Below are positions 56,691 through 64,000 of a DNA stretch of 64,000 nt, one piece after another (within the stretch, counting starts at the first letter, position 1; every line of letters begins with the position of its first letter). Under the pieces are notes generated by a model that saw only the letters and a list, made by a program, of their open reading frames with translations, had not been told where the DNA came from and did no database searches. A program made the translations under genes and the position numbers. Origin of the DNA: Turritopsis dohrnii (taxonomy: Eukaryota; Cnidaria; Hydrozoa; Anthoathecata; Oceaniidae); contig BQMF02000656.1 in assembly GCA_027922465.2 (NCBI GenBank), positions 121,680 to 185,679 of the forward strand. Reading direction: 5' to 3'.

Positions 56691-58580
56691 TTATTGTATC
56701 TTGTAGTGTCCTCTCGCTAATGTTCTATTACCATCGACGATAATTCTTTTGTCATCATCCGCATTGAGAGCGAGTTTGTTTGTTTTTATGGTGTGGACAT
56801 CATGCTTAATCGATTGAAAGGTCATCTGTTCCCTGTAAACATTCTTACCATCGAACAAGCATCTCTTGTAATCATCAAACCCCATCGTCTTCTTTACTAC
56901 GCACTTCTTGACTCCCTTGCACTTCTTGTCTTCTTTTCCATCTAGCTGTTTATATGCATAGGTCTTTGCTCTTAGAGCGACAAACTCTGTCATTATCTTA
57001 CCACCCAACTCATCTTTCATTAGACCGATGACTTTCTTATTCAAACCTATGGGTAAAGGTCTGTTATCTTTCTCATCGTACGCTGAAGTGTCGAATCTCA
57101 AAGCTACATCATCGGCGATATCTTTGTAAAAGTCGTCGGTTTTGATGTGGTAGACAAAGCTGTCTGTATCCATATAGCAGAGCTTTAGATTGTCACCATA
57201 TTTTGGTCTCATATAGTCATAGTGAAACCCATACATAATCGTCTTTGACAAATCAAGAACTGTAGGCCCCAGATAGATCGGCTTGTTCAACACGAGTTTG
57301 ATCTTTTGCATTTCAGCAGCCATCAAATGTTCGCTGAAACAGATACTACCCTTGAAGTGAGGTTTCATCACCAGCTTCTCATATTGTTCTTTCTTGGTAG
57401 CCAAGCGTATGTCTTTATGTTTACGTTGATTCTCCATAGTTTTACCAAAGACTGAATTGTTCATGAGCTTAAAAAAGTCCTTTTCAAAGTCATTCTTTGA
57501 TTTGGTACGCAAATTGGTGTTGAAATCGATGTACGACTTCAACCATGCGCTTTGCTTAAATCTCAGTACTCTATGAACCTTCTCAAGAACAAGACCATGC
57601 TTCAGCGCTTGATCAAGTGCACGGATATGAATAATATAGTTCTTCTTGTCTGAAAGACATGGAGTTAGCTTTTCTACACCATTGATCTTCTTTCGCTCAG
57701 GCATAAACGGAAGATCATTATGTGAATCATGAAGCTCCTGAGGATAGTTCACATCAACTTCAAGAAGATAACCATATTTACCGTCTTTCTCAGCCATCTT
57801 TGAAATTAATTTAGCGGTAAATTTATTAGCATCTACCCACTTGAAATTCCCTGTCGGTAGCTTCTGAATCATAGCCCATCCATATAGATTATTTGCATCA
57901 AGATATTGGAGATAGCTACTTTCTTCAGTCTTCTTATATTTAGCATCCATATACTTGTTATTAGCTTTAGCATGTCTATGAACAGCCTGACAGAGACCTC
58001 CTCTAATACCTTGCTCTACGAAGAGAAACATATCCATATCTGACAACAGATCCAGCTCAACCTCTGTCTTTTTCAAACAGGCTTGCCAAGCTAGTCCTGG
58101 AGCAGTGTAAAAATGTGCAGGATCCAGTTTTTAGTTTGTTATACATGTTTCCCTAAAAGTCTCAAAAACATCAGCAAGCAATAGAACGTCTGTCTTGAGG
58201 TAGAGATCATGATACGCACCCATATTTTTTTTTTTCATGTGTTTCCACACATTCTGTGCATGCGTATAATCAGCATCACTGATACCTTTCATGTTCAACT
58301 TGCTGTAAAAAGCATCTTTCGGTGGGAGCTTAGTTTCGTTAAACTTATCAAAAGAATCAATGTATTCATTAGGATAAACTCCTTTTCTTCTCAATAGTTT
58401 GAATTGCTCATCACCCTTGAAGAATTTTCGAAGGTTTTTACACTGATCGTCAGATAGATTGTTTACCAAGTTATCCAGACTACTAGCCATGAAACGCACA
58501 CTATCGATGAATCTCAACTGTATCTTTTGAACCCTAGTCTCCCCATTTTTATCAGTGTATTCGCCAACCTTAACATCCAT
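56691..58580 (-). pseudogene. Family B DNA polymerase (protein-primed type), exonuclease end and palm
   Basis: The upper frame (58580-58131) has IDSVRFMASSLDNLV and YHDLYLKTDVLLLADVFE, the last being the exo III region with its Asp. The lower frame (58076-56691) contains DANNLYGWAM (motif A), KLMNNSVFGKTMEN (motif B) and YMDTDSFVY (motif C), then DELGGK. A TAA between the two parts, at about 58130, is in the same frame, so one stop interrupts the protein. The segment with exo I and exo II is absent. The palm itself is intact. The motifs are those of Polinton and other protein-primed PolB enzymes. Confidence 0.85.
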
Positions 58581-59260
58581 ATCTTATTGAACATATTATT
58601 AACAACATCAGATATATCACTTTCACTATGAATTGTTTCCATATTGCTATTGAACGCCTTATCGACGTAGATTTTTGCTTCAGGATTGGATAAATCCTCC
58701 TTTCTCCATTTGATCCACACAGTTGTTTGAATTTTTATTGATTTTTTGTTTTTGAGTTCTCTCATAATCAGATCACTTAAAATGGGTCGAACCTTTTCGA
58801 GAAACAAATCAACGTCCTTTTTTCCATCTGAGTTTATCTTGAACCTTTTGTAAGAACCCTCAAACGCCGTTTCAATGGGGACAAACGATTTTGGTTTCAC
58901 TAATTTTTCATCTTTTTCATCATTCTTCCTCTTGTAGAGATTGAGAATCTTCTTCTTCATCTCTCTATAAGCGCTACTCACTTTCTCACGAATAGGTTTA
59001 GGTACATGATTTATTAACCAATCTCTCCATTCATTCAACTTGCTTTTTACCTGAGGTCTATTTTTTGCCATTTCTTGCTGCTCAAACAAATCCATGTCTT
59101 GTCGGTTAGGAATAATTGTAACAGGTCGGACCGGTTTGAATCGCCTAGCAGATCTTGGTGGTGGAATAGGTTGGTCATTCCTCGTTGATGTTGGTGAGTT
59201 AGCTAATAATTCAACAACAGTATTTCGTGAAGTCATGTTGTGTAATATATAAGTGATCAT
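58514..59260 (-). CDS. N-terminal region of the Polinton-like polymerase polyprotein
   Basis: A basic, proline-rich start (PIPPPRSARRFKPVRP) and coiled middle are followed by KSFVPIETAFEGSYKRFKI, KIQTTVWIKWRKED and ETIHSESDISDVVNNMFNKI, the N-terminal block that precedes PolB in related cnidarian elements. It overlaps the next frame around 58560, where a direct jump to the exo III-proximal part occurs: several hundred residues are missing. The second Met (59236) is the better start because a TATA-like motif lies between it and the first Met. Confidence 0.65.
   Translation of the reverse strand: MITYILHNMTSRNTVVELLANSPTSTRNDQPIPPPRSARRFKPVRPVTIIPNRQDMDLFEQQEMAKNRPQVKSKLNEWRDWLINHVPKPIREKVSSAYREMKKKILNLYKRKNDEKDEKLVKPKSFVPIETAFEGSYKRFKINSDGKKDVDLFLEKVRPILSDLIMRELKNKKSIKIQTTVWIKWRKEDLSNPEAKIYVDKAFNSNMETIHSESDISDVVNNMFNKIWMLRLANTLIKMGRLGFKRYS
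59243..59259 (-). promoter_or_regulatory. TGATCAC-TATATATT promoter-like motif
   Basis: On the minus strand TGATCAC, then TATATATT, then ATG after seven bases. The same order is found before the gene ending at 60820. Confidence 0.5.
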
Positions 59261-59370
59261 GATCCTTTAAGTCATTTTGAAATATCATTTTTTCAATCAT
59301 GAAATGACTCAAACCCTTTAGGTAACTTTTGTTACTCGATTAAAGTAACAAAAAAAAAAAAAAACAACCT

Positions 59371-59673
59371 CTACAATGATGAACGAGCCAATCTATTTTG
59401 TTTGCGAGCCATCCTTCTCTTCTCGTTTTGGCTTTCTCGATACCTTTGATATTTTTCTTCGTTGTTTCTTATCCAGTTTGAATAGCGTGTATAAAATACT
59501 TGTTTCATTTCAGGATCACAAAGAAACAATGGATCCTTATCATTCTTTTCAAGCACCTCGATCATTTTAGCTTTACTCATTTGCTTAATATATTTTATTT
59601 TTCGTGATGCACATAAGTTTACCAACGCATGAAAACCCATTGATCGGTAATCTGATACTGTTTTGTCGGTCAT
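59371..59673 (-). CDS. Small SAP-like DNA-binding protein
   Basis: 100 residues. Residues 9-45 (YRSMGFHALVNLCASRKIKY followed by KAKMIEVLEKND) have the two-helix pattern of a SAP domain, a small DNA-binding module. The C-terminus is very basic and rich in Arg, Lys and Asn (EKRRMARKQNRLAR). TTTTATATAAAG stands 10-20 bases upstream of the start. Family recognition is by pattern only. Confidence 0.6.
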   Translation of the reverse strand: MTDKTVSDYRSMGFHALVNLCASRKIKYIKQMSKAKMIEVLEKNDKDPLFLCDPEMKQVFYTRYSNWIRNNEEKYQRYRESQNEKRRMARKQNRLARSSL

Positions 59674-59774
59674 GTTTATTCTTTATATAAAAGAGATAAA
59701 ACCTTTAACCCAATTTTGTTTGTTTTGTCACATGTTATATCGTAATAAAATAATAAAATATGTATAAATAAAAG

Positions 59775-60758
59775 ATGTCAAACTCTAAACTTCAAGAAAT
59801 TTACTATCAACCTCAAAACTTATGGAAAGGACAAAAGGCTGTTCGCAATCTAAGAGGATTTGGTTTCAAACTGAAGGAAATTAAGAAGTGGTTATCAAAA
59901 CAAGCTTTGTGGCAGGTACATCTACCGGCACCGAAAAGGATCGAACGTCCGCATTATGAGGTAACTAAACCGAATGAGATTCATCAATTTGATATATTGT
60001 ATATGCCTAGTGATATGTTGTATGGTAATAAATACAAGTACATTTTGTCTGGTATCGATGTTGCTTCACGCTATAAGGTGGCTCGACCTTTGAATACTAA
60101 GAGAGCGAAAGAGGTTGCCGCTATGATTGAAGACATCTACAAGGTTGGACCGTTAACTTATCCAAAAGTATTTCAATGTGATAACAGTTCAGAATTCAAA
60201 GCGGATGTATCAAAATTGTTGGAGAAGAATAATGTTGAAATTAAAAGAGCAACTACTAAATATAAGCATACCCATACAGCTTTTGTTGAGGCATTGAACA
60301 AGATACTTGCTGAAAATATATTCAAAATATAAGATGCTCAAGAACTGAATGATTCGGAAAAGGTATCATCTACATGGGTCAAATATTTGTATAAACTTGT
60401 GAATAGATTAAACGATACGAAGACGCAGATGATCGGTATGAAACCGAAAGATGCTGTCAAATTGAAAGAGGTGCCTCTCGCTAAACGAGAGAGCTATCCA
60501 CCTGAAGTAGAGCTACCTCAAGATGGTTTGTATAGATATCTATTGCAACCGGGTGAAGAGCACGATGACCATCGAAAAAGAGCAACAGATAGAATATGGT
60601 CAAAGAGGACATATAGATTGAGTGAGGTAATAGATCAACCTGGTAACCGTGTAATGTATTACCTTCAAGATGGACCTGAACGAGCTTTTGAGAAAGAAGA
60701 GCTGATGTTGATACCTGAGGATACAGAGCTACCTCCTGATTATGTGCAAGGTTGGTGA
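59775..60758 (+). pseudogene. Polinton-type retroviral-like integrase, one in-frame stop
   Basis: Catalytic core: Asp73 (HQFDILYMP), Asp136 (VFQCDNSSEF) and Glu172 (AFVEALNK), with 35 residues between the second Asp and the Glu, the DD35E spacing. An N-terminal helical segment precedes it. After LAENIFKI a TAA at 60330-60332 interrupts; the same frame continues to 60758 with a C-terminal SH3- or chromo-like part (RIWSKRTYRLSEVI, MYYLQDGPERAFEKEELMLI). It stands opposite in direction to the polymerase, as the only rightward gene of the left cluster. Confidence 0.85.
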
Positions 60759-60819
60759 ACCGTACATACAAAGTATCTTTACTAGAAACAAGTAAAGATG
60801 AGTCGTCTAGCGACGAGGT

Positions 60820-61137
60820 TTAGCGCCACATAACGTCATAATCAAAGAATTGCCTCTCATGATTCTTTTGAGATTGTTTGAGACCTTTTGGTCTGACAAA
60901 GGCCTCTCTAGAGCTGCAACCATAATCATTTAATTCAATGGAAAGTCTTTCAGGCAACCACACCTTATATATATTTCCTGTTCCGTCTTGCACCTCTGCA
61001 TACATAGCCTTTGTAGAAACAAATTTAACATGATAAATCACGTTTTCAGGTAACTCTCTCCACTTTATGATCGATGTAGATTGAAATTTGTTTTGTTCGA
61101 TTGTTTGTTCAAATGTTTCAACTGTTGGAAATTCCAT
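60820..61137 (-). CDS. Conserved small Polinton-like protein (unknown function)
   Basis: 105 residues: FPTVETFEQTIEQNKFQS, IIKWRELPENVIYHVKFV, YAEVQDGTGNIYKVWLPERL, AFVRPKGLKQS. The beta-rich middle with a YAEVxDGTGNxYKVW strand pair resembles an OB-like fold, which is inference. Similar short proteins accompany PolB and integrase in related elements. Intact frame; a TATATATA motif precedes the start. Confidence 0.55.
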   Translation of the reverse strand: MEFPTVETFEQTIEQNKFQSTSIIKWRELPENVIYHVKFVSTKAMYAEVQDGTGNIYKVWLPERLSIELNDYGCSSREAFVRPKGLKQSQKNHERQFFDYDVMWR

Positions 61138-61142
61138 TGTCT

Positions 61143-61161
61143 ATATATATACTTGTGATCA
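61143..61161 (-). promoter_or_regulatory. TGATCAC-TATATATA promoter-like motif
   Basis: TGATCAC, three bases, TATATATA, then ATG after six bases (61137). Shared with 59243-59259. Confidence 0.5.
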
Positions 61162-61214
61162 TATCTCTTTATAACAGTTTCATTAATCACTTTTTCAAAT
61201 GACGAGCACACATC

Positions 61215-61811
61215 CTAGTAACCATTTTCGGTTATGGATTTTTTCAGGTTTTGGAGTTCTATCATCAAACTTTTTTGAAATTGATTTTGGGTTTCAGTCT
61301 CCATCTTTCTATCTGTAGAACTGAGTCCTTCTAAAGCTTTGTAATATGTTCCCTGCAAAACCTGGAATTCTTTGTAATTGATCCTTCCATCAGTCAGCGC
61401 CTGACTTATGTTAGTTTCGAACACAGCGATTGAGGCTGTAACAATATCATATAATTTTATCACTTTTTCTACTTTCTTTTGATATCTTTTGATGACAGCT
61501 GTGGTAAGTCCGGTACAGATAGAGCCGGCTAGGGCTACACCACCTAATCCTGCAGAAATAGGTATTCCGATAATAGTAACCCCTGTTGCAACTGAACCGA
61601 TGCCAGAGCCAATGGTTATAGCGCTTGAGCTAGCATTTAGTAGCATCGATCGTTCTATCGCTTTGTTGTATCTCTTGAGCTTGATGCTAAACTTGTCCTT
61701 CAGTTTTATCAACTCTTCAAACTCAGAATTTATTACGCTTGCGTTAAACTTTTCCTGCTCATTCAAATCCTCAGGAGCAGTGGGTAGTTTTGGATAAATT
61801 TTAAAACTCAT
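61215..61811 (-). CDS. Conserved coiled/hydrophobic Polinton-like protein
   Basis: 198 residues. A charged helical start (LKDKFSIKLKRYNKAIERS) leads to a long Gly/Ala/Ile/Val-rich segment at about 58-105 (SSAITIGSGIGSVATGVTII and GLGGVALAGSICTGLTTA), likely membrane-inserting. Then come KRYQKKVEKVIKLYDIV, DGRINYKEFQVLQ and a Gln/Asn-rich tail. The protein family recurs in cnidarian elements of this type; its role is unknown, with a membrane or virion part possible. Divergently transcribed with the next gene from a 55-base spacer. Confidence 0.55.
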   Translation of the reverse strand: MSFKIYPKLPTAPEDLNEQEKFNASVINSEFEELIKLKDKFSIKLKRYNKAIERSMLLNASSSAITIGSGIGSVATGVTIIGIPISAGLGGVALAGSICTGLTTAVIKRYQKKVEKVIKLYDIVTASIAVFETNISQALTDGRINYKEFQVLQGTYYKALEGLSSTDRKMETETQNQFQKSLMIELQNLKKSITENGY

Positions 61812-61859
61812 ATTTAGAGGGTTGTTATAACATAATAAATAATAAATTATCCTCTAAAT
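61812..61859. promoter_or_regulatory. Divergent promoter with a 9 bp inverted repeat
   Basis: ATTTAGAGG (61812-61820) and CCTCTAAAT (61851-61859) flank a 30-base AT-only core with TTATAACATAATAAATAATA. Each gene's start codon is preceded by CCTCTAAAT on its own strand. Confidence 0.65.
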
Positions 61860-61866
61860 AAATAAA

Positions 61867-63156
61867 ATGGCAGACATTGACATTGACCCCTTTGGAGAAC
61901 ATGGGATGACGACAGATGAAACAACCGATGAGACGTTTCCTCTTATACCAACTGGAGACCGTACGGGTGCACAAATACATACATCAGGTGAACGAGAAAC
62001 ATCATTTGGAGGTCACAGTCTGAATACTAGAGTTTTGAAAGAACTAGTTGAAGGGCTGTATGATAGATTATCTGAAAAATTCCAGCCAAAACCTGAGGTG
62101 TTATATACCGATCAGTTTGAAATTAGAGATGGTGAATTATACTACAAAGACAGTAGCAAACCATTGACAAACAATGGAATACTAAGGACTACTGGTACTA
62201 TAGAAAAAATATTGGGCAAGAACAGGTTACGTAGTTTAGGGTATGATATACCTAAGAGCAAATTTTCAGCCAGACAGTCAGCTGCACTTAACAAAATAGC
62301 AGAAGAGCTTCCTTCAACATCTAAAATCACAACAGCAACCGATGTAGAGTTGGAAGATATGTCCGGTGATGTGGTGAACAGTACGGAAGATTTAATTTCA
62401 ACGCTTAGACAACAATCGATCGATCATGAAACAACTCAGACCGGCGATCTATTTGAATATCCTGTGCGTGAGCTGTTAGGGTTGGATAAAGCGCTGAGAA
62501 ACATACGAGGAGGTCTTCAGGAAGAGGTTGCAAAAAAGGTTCGAACAGAACAGCATATCGATAAGGAGAAAAGCAAGTTGGAAGAAATGGAAAATGATGC
62601 AACATACACAGATGAACAACGAAAAGAGGTTGAAGAGAGAATGGAGGGATTACATGAAGAGTTGAAAGCTAGGAAAGAGAACATTAATATTCTCAAAGGC
62701 AAACTAAACAGTCAAGTTACGAGCATCAAAGAAACCATTGCTAAAGTCCTCGACAAAGATACCACATTAGGTGAAAGGATACGAACACTATTCCGTGAAC
62801 AAGGTATAACAATCGTTAGCATTCTGACAGCGTTTGGTATGGCTATCGGTGTTCTTGTGGAAGCTTTGTTACCGGGAGGATCAGCAGCTGGAAGCTCTTC
62901 ACAAAATCCTGACAAAGGTGGTGATAAAAAGGACGATGCAAAGGAATGGATAAAAAATAAACTAAAAGCGTTAGCATCACTTCTAGGTAGATTGGCATCT
63001 AAAGCGGCAGAGGCTTTACCTGGAATAATTGGGTCTATCGTATCATGGATATTGAACAGAGCAAAAAAAGTTGTAGGTTGGTTTAGTGAAAATTTATGGG
63101 CTCTGATTGTAGGGGTTGGAGGGTTGATCTATACATACCTTGTCACTAGACGGTAA
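61867..63156 (+). CDS. Large coiled-coil membrane protein of the Polinton-like element
   Basis: 429 residues, intact. An acidic N-terminus (DIDIDPFGEHG) is followed by a helical middle; residues 220-300 form a strong coiled coil (EEVAKKVRTEQHIDKEKSKL and RKEVEERMEGLHEELKARKE). Two hydrophobic segments follow, ITIVSILTAFGMAIGVLVEA and, at the end, LPGIIGSIVSWIL with ENLWALIVGVGGLIYTYLV. I recognise the layout from related cnidarian elements; a minor structural or membrane-acting virion role is a guess. Neighbours on both sides point the other way. Confidence 0.6.
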   Translation: MADIDIDPFGEHGMTTDETTDETFPLIPTGDRTGAQIHTSGERETSFGGHSLNTRVLKELVEGLYDRLSEKFQPKPEVLYTDQFEIRDGELYYKDSSKPLTNNGILRTTGTIEKILGKNRLRSLGYDIPKSKFSARQSAALNKIAEELPSTSKITTATDVELEDMSGDVVNSTEDLISTLRQQSIDHETTQTGDLFEYPVRELLGLDKALRNIRGGLQEEVAKKVRTEQHIDKEKSKLEEMENDATYTDEQRKEVEERMEGLHEELKARKENINILKGKLNSQVTSIKETIAKVLDKDTTLGERIRTLFREQGITIVSILTAFGMAIGVLVEALLPGGSAAGSSSQNPDKGGDKKDDAKEWIKNKLKALASLLGRLASKAAEALPGIIGSIVSWILNRAKKVVGWFSENLWALIVGVGGLIYTYLVTRR

Positions 63157-63213
63157 CCATCTGAAAGTGTATATGTTACATGTATCGTGTAACATAATTT
63201 TTGTTGATGGTCT

Positions 63214-63636
63214 TCATCTTTCAAAATACCACACAATTCCACCAATTCCAAGCATACTCATAGCTATAAAAGTCAATTCCCTTTCATGTTGATCATGACT
63301 CGGTGTATAAAAGTCGCTCAATACAGGCTCTCGTGGTAGCGGTTCAAGATGATTACTAAACACCCTATTGTACTCTCTCATTGCATCATTTAGCTCTACG
63401 AATTTAGTCTCAGCCTTCTTTTCGAGCAATAGTTGTTTATTGATGAAATCGATCCTTTCCTGTCGTTTTTGCTGCCATTCAATCTGTGCTTTTTGTAATT
63501 TTTCTATGGCCAAATCATGACGTTTTCTTTCCTTATCGATTCTGTCTTTGGATAAACTTGAAAATAGATAGCTTGATCCTGTGAAAGCCAAAGCGTTAGC
63601 TAAAGCTCCACCCAACATCATTGCGATAGAAGCCAT
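63214..63636 (-). CDS. Small membrane protein with LSDFYTPS motif
   Basis: 140 residues. The N-terminal hydrophobic segment (MLGGALANALAFTGSSYLF) is followed by a coiled region (KERKRHDLAIEKLQKAQIEW, QQKRQERIDFINKQ), the motif LSDFYTPS, and a C-terminal membrane segment (FIAMSMLGIGGIVWYF). The order is conserved in related elements. TCTAAAT precedes the ATG, as at the divergent promoter. Confidence 0.6.
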   Translation of the reverse strand: MASIAMMLGGALANALAFTGSSYLFSSLSKDRIDKERKRHDLAIEKLQKAQIEWQQKRQERIDFINKQLLLEKKAETKFVELNDAMREYNRVFSNHLEPLPREPVLSDFYTPSHDQHERELTFIAMSMLGIGGIVWYFER

Positions 63637-63638
63637 AT

Positions 63639-63926
63639 TTAGATATTGATATTTTCAGGCAAAATCTTTTGTTTGATTAAGTAGTCCTTTGTCACTTCAC
63701 TAGCGGCGATAATGGCAACTAGTTTTCCCGTATCTTCCAAGTCGAACTTTTGAATAGAGGGAGGTGTCATTTTTAACACTTTTTTTACAAGCATAGAGTA
63801 GCCGATAGCGAGTGCCGATATGACTGATGCGTGATATAAATCGTTGACGATATTTTTCTTGTCCATGTTTGTTACATATATTGCGAGATTATATATAGCG
63901 TTATTTATCCTTTTATTCCATTTCAT
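63639..63926 (-). CDS. Small membrane-associated protein with DLYHASVISA motif
   Basis: 95 residues. DLYHASVISALAIGYSML is a hydrophobic helix, followed by PPSIQKFDLEDTGKLVAIIA and KDYLIKQKILPENINI. It ends two bases before the start of the next gene, so both may share a transcript. The family recurs in related elements with unknown function. The remaining bases to 64000 are non-coding as far as visible. Confidence 0.6.
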   Translation of the reverse strand: MKWNKRINNAIYNLAIYVTNMDKKNIVNDLYHASVISALAIGYSMLVKKVLKMTPPSIQKFDLEDTGKLVAIIAASEVTKDYLIKQKILPENINI

Positions 63927-64000
63927 GTTTATTGATTTTCACTGGTATTTTAGATTTTTGTGGAAGGGGGGTGGATGGTGACCCACGGGGTAATATTTGC

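Larger units (their letters stand above)
55309..64000. mobile_element. Polinton/Maverick-like element, left end and first 8.7 kb
   Basis: The left border is fixed by comparison with intact Helitron copies: the family sequence stops after CTTCTCTTC and AGAGATAGGAAAGTGCC begins. An AG start is usual for Polintons. The interior encodes a TFIIB-like protein, family B DNA polymerase, SAP-like protein, DD35E integrase and several small conserved proteins. The right end, any target duplicate and the usual ATPase, protease and capsid genes are not in the window. Polymerase and integrase are broken, so this copy is not intact. Confidence 0.82.

Noticed and set aside
62142..62915. Several minus-strand ORFs opposite the 429-residue gene
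   Set aside because: They are antisense shadows of a long coiled-coil gene.
1..64000. Any tRNA, rRNA or single-copy host gene
   Set aside because: No supported candidate was found; every clear protein signal belongs to a mobile element or to a multicopy repeat family.

Overview
This is a eukaryotic, very AT-rich window made almost entirely of transposable elements, many nested inside one another. I see no convincing single-copy host gene, no rRNA, no tRNA and no CRISPR array. Spliced introns, CR1-like LINEs, a BEL-type LTR element, several hAT and pogo-like DNA transposons, an IS3EU-like element, Helitrons and a Polinton/Maverick-like element together point to an invertebrate animal. The repertoire resembles cnidarian genomes, but that is an inference from element types, not proof of species.

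Layout. 1-9 kb: two LINE remnants and a reverse-transcriptase (RT) pseudogene on the minus strand, split by a 3.06 kb BEL-type LTR element with 393 bp LTRs and 5 bp target duplications. 10.3-16 kb: a minus-strand member of a multicopy protein family, split by a Helitron that carries its own hAT element. 16-20.7 kb: RT, pogo and hAT transposase remnants. 21.8-22 kb and 27.3-28 kb: head-to-tail Helitron junctions. 23.1-26.3 kb: a pogo-like DNA transposon with TIRs and a spliced transposase gene. 29.2-35 kb: a decayed autonomous Helitron (zinc finger, HUH Rep, Pif1-type helicase). 35.2-43.3 kb: an element with about 920 bp inverted repeats. It encodes a protein with an XPG/FEN1-like acidic motif series and a Cys-rich tail, and it hosts a nearly intact LINE and a MITE. 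43.4-55.3 kb: three related non-autonomous Helitrons. One contains a complete IS3EU-like transposon with two convergent genes, the second of them spliced.

55.3 kb to the right edge: a Polinton-like element, left end included and right end outside the window. Its genes are a TFIIB-like factor, a protein-primed-type family B DNA polymerase (broken), a small SAP-like protein, a DD35E retroviral-type integrase (one stop) and a set of small conserved proteins, several with membrane segments. No packaging ATPase, protease or capsid gene lies inside the window. The TFIIB-like gene and the promoter architecture of this element are its least ordinary parts.

The insertion order can be read from exact breakpoints: several interrupted genes return to frame when the insert and one target copy are removed. 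The target-site claims for the BEL, hAT, IS3EU and Helitron insertions rest directly on the sequence. Family names are recognition by motif, without a database search.
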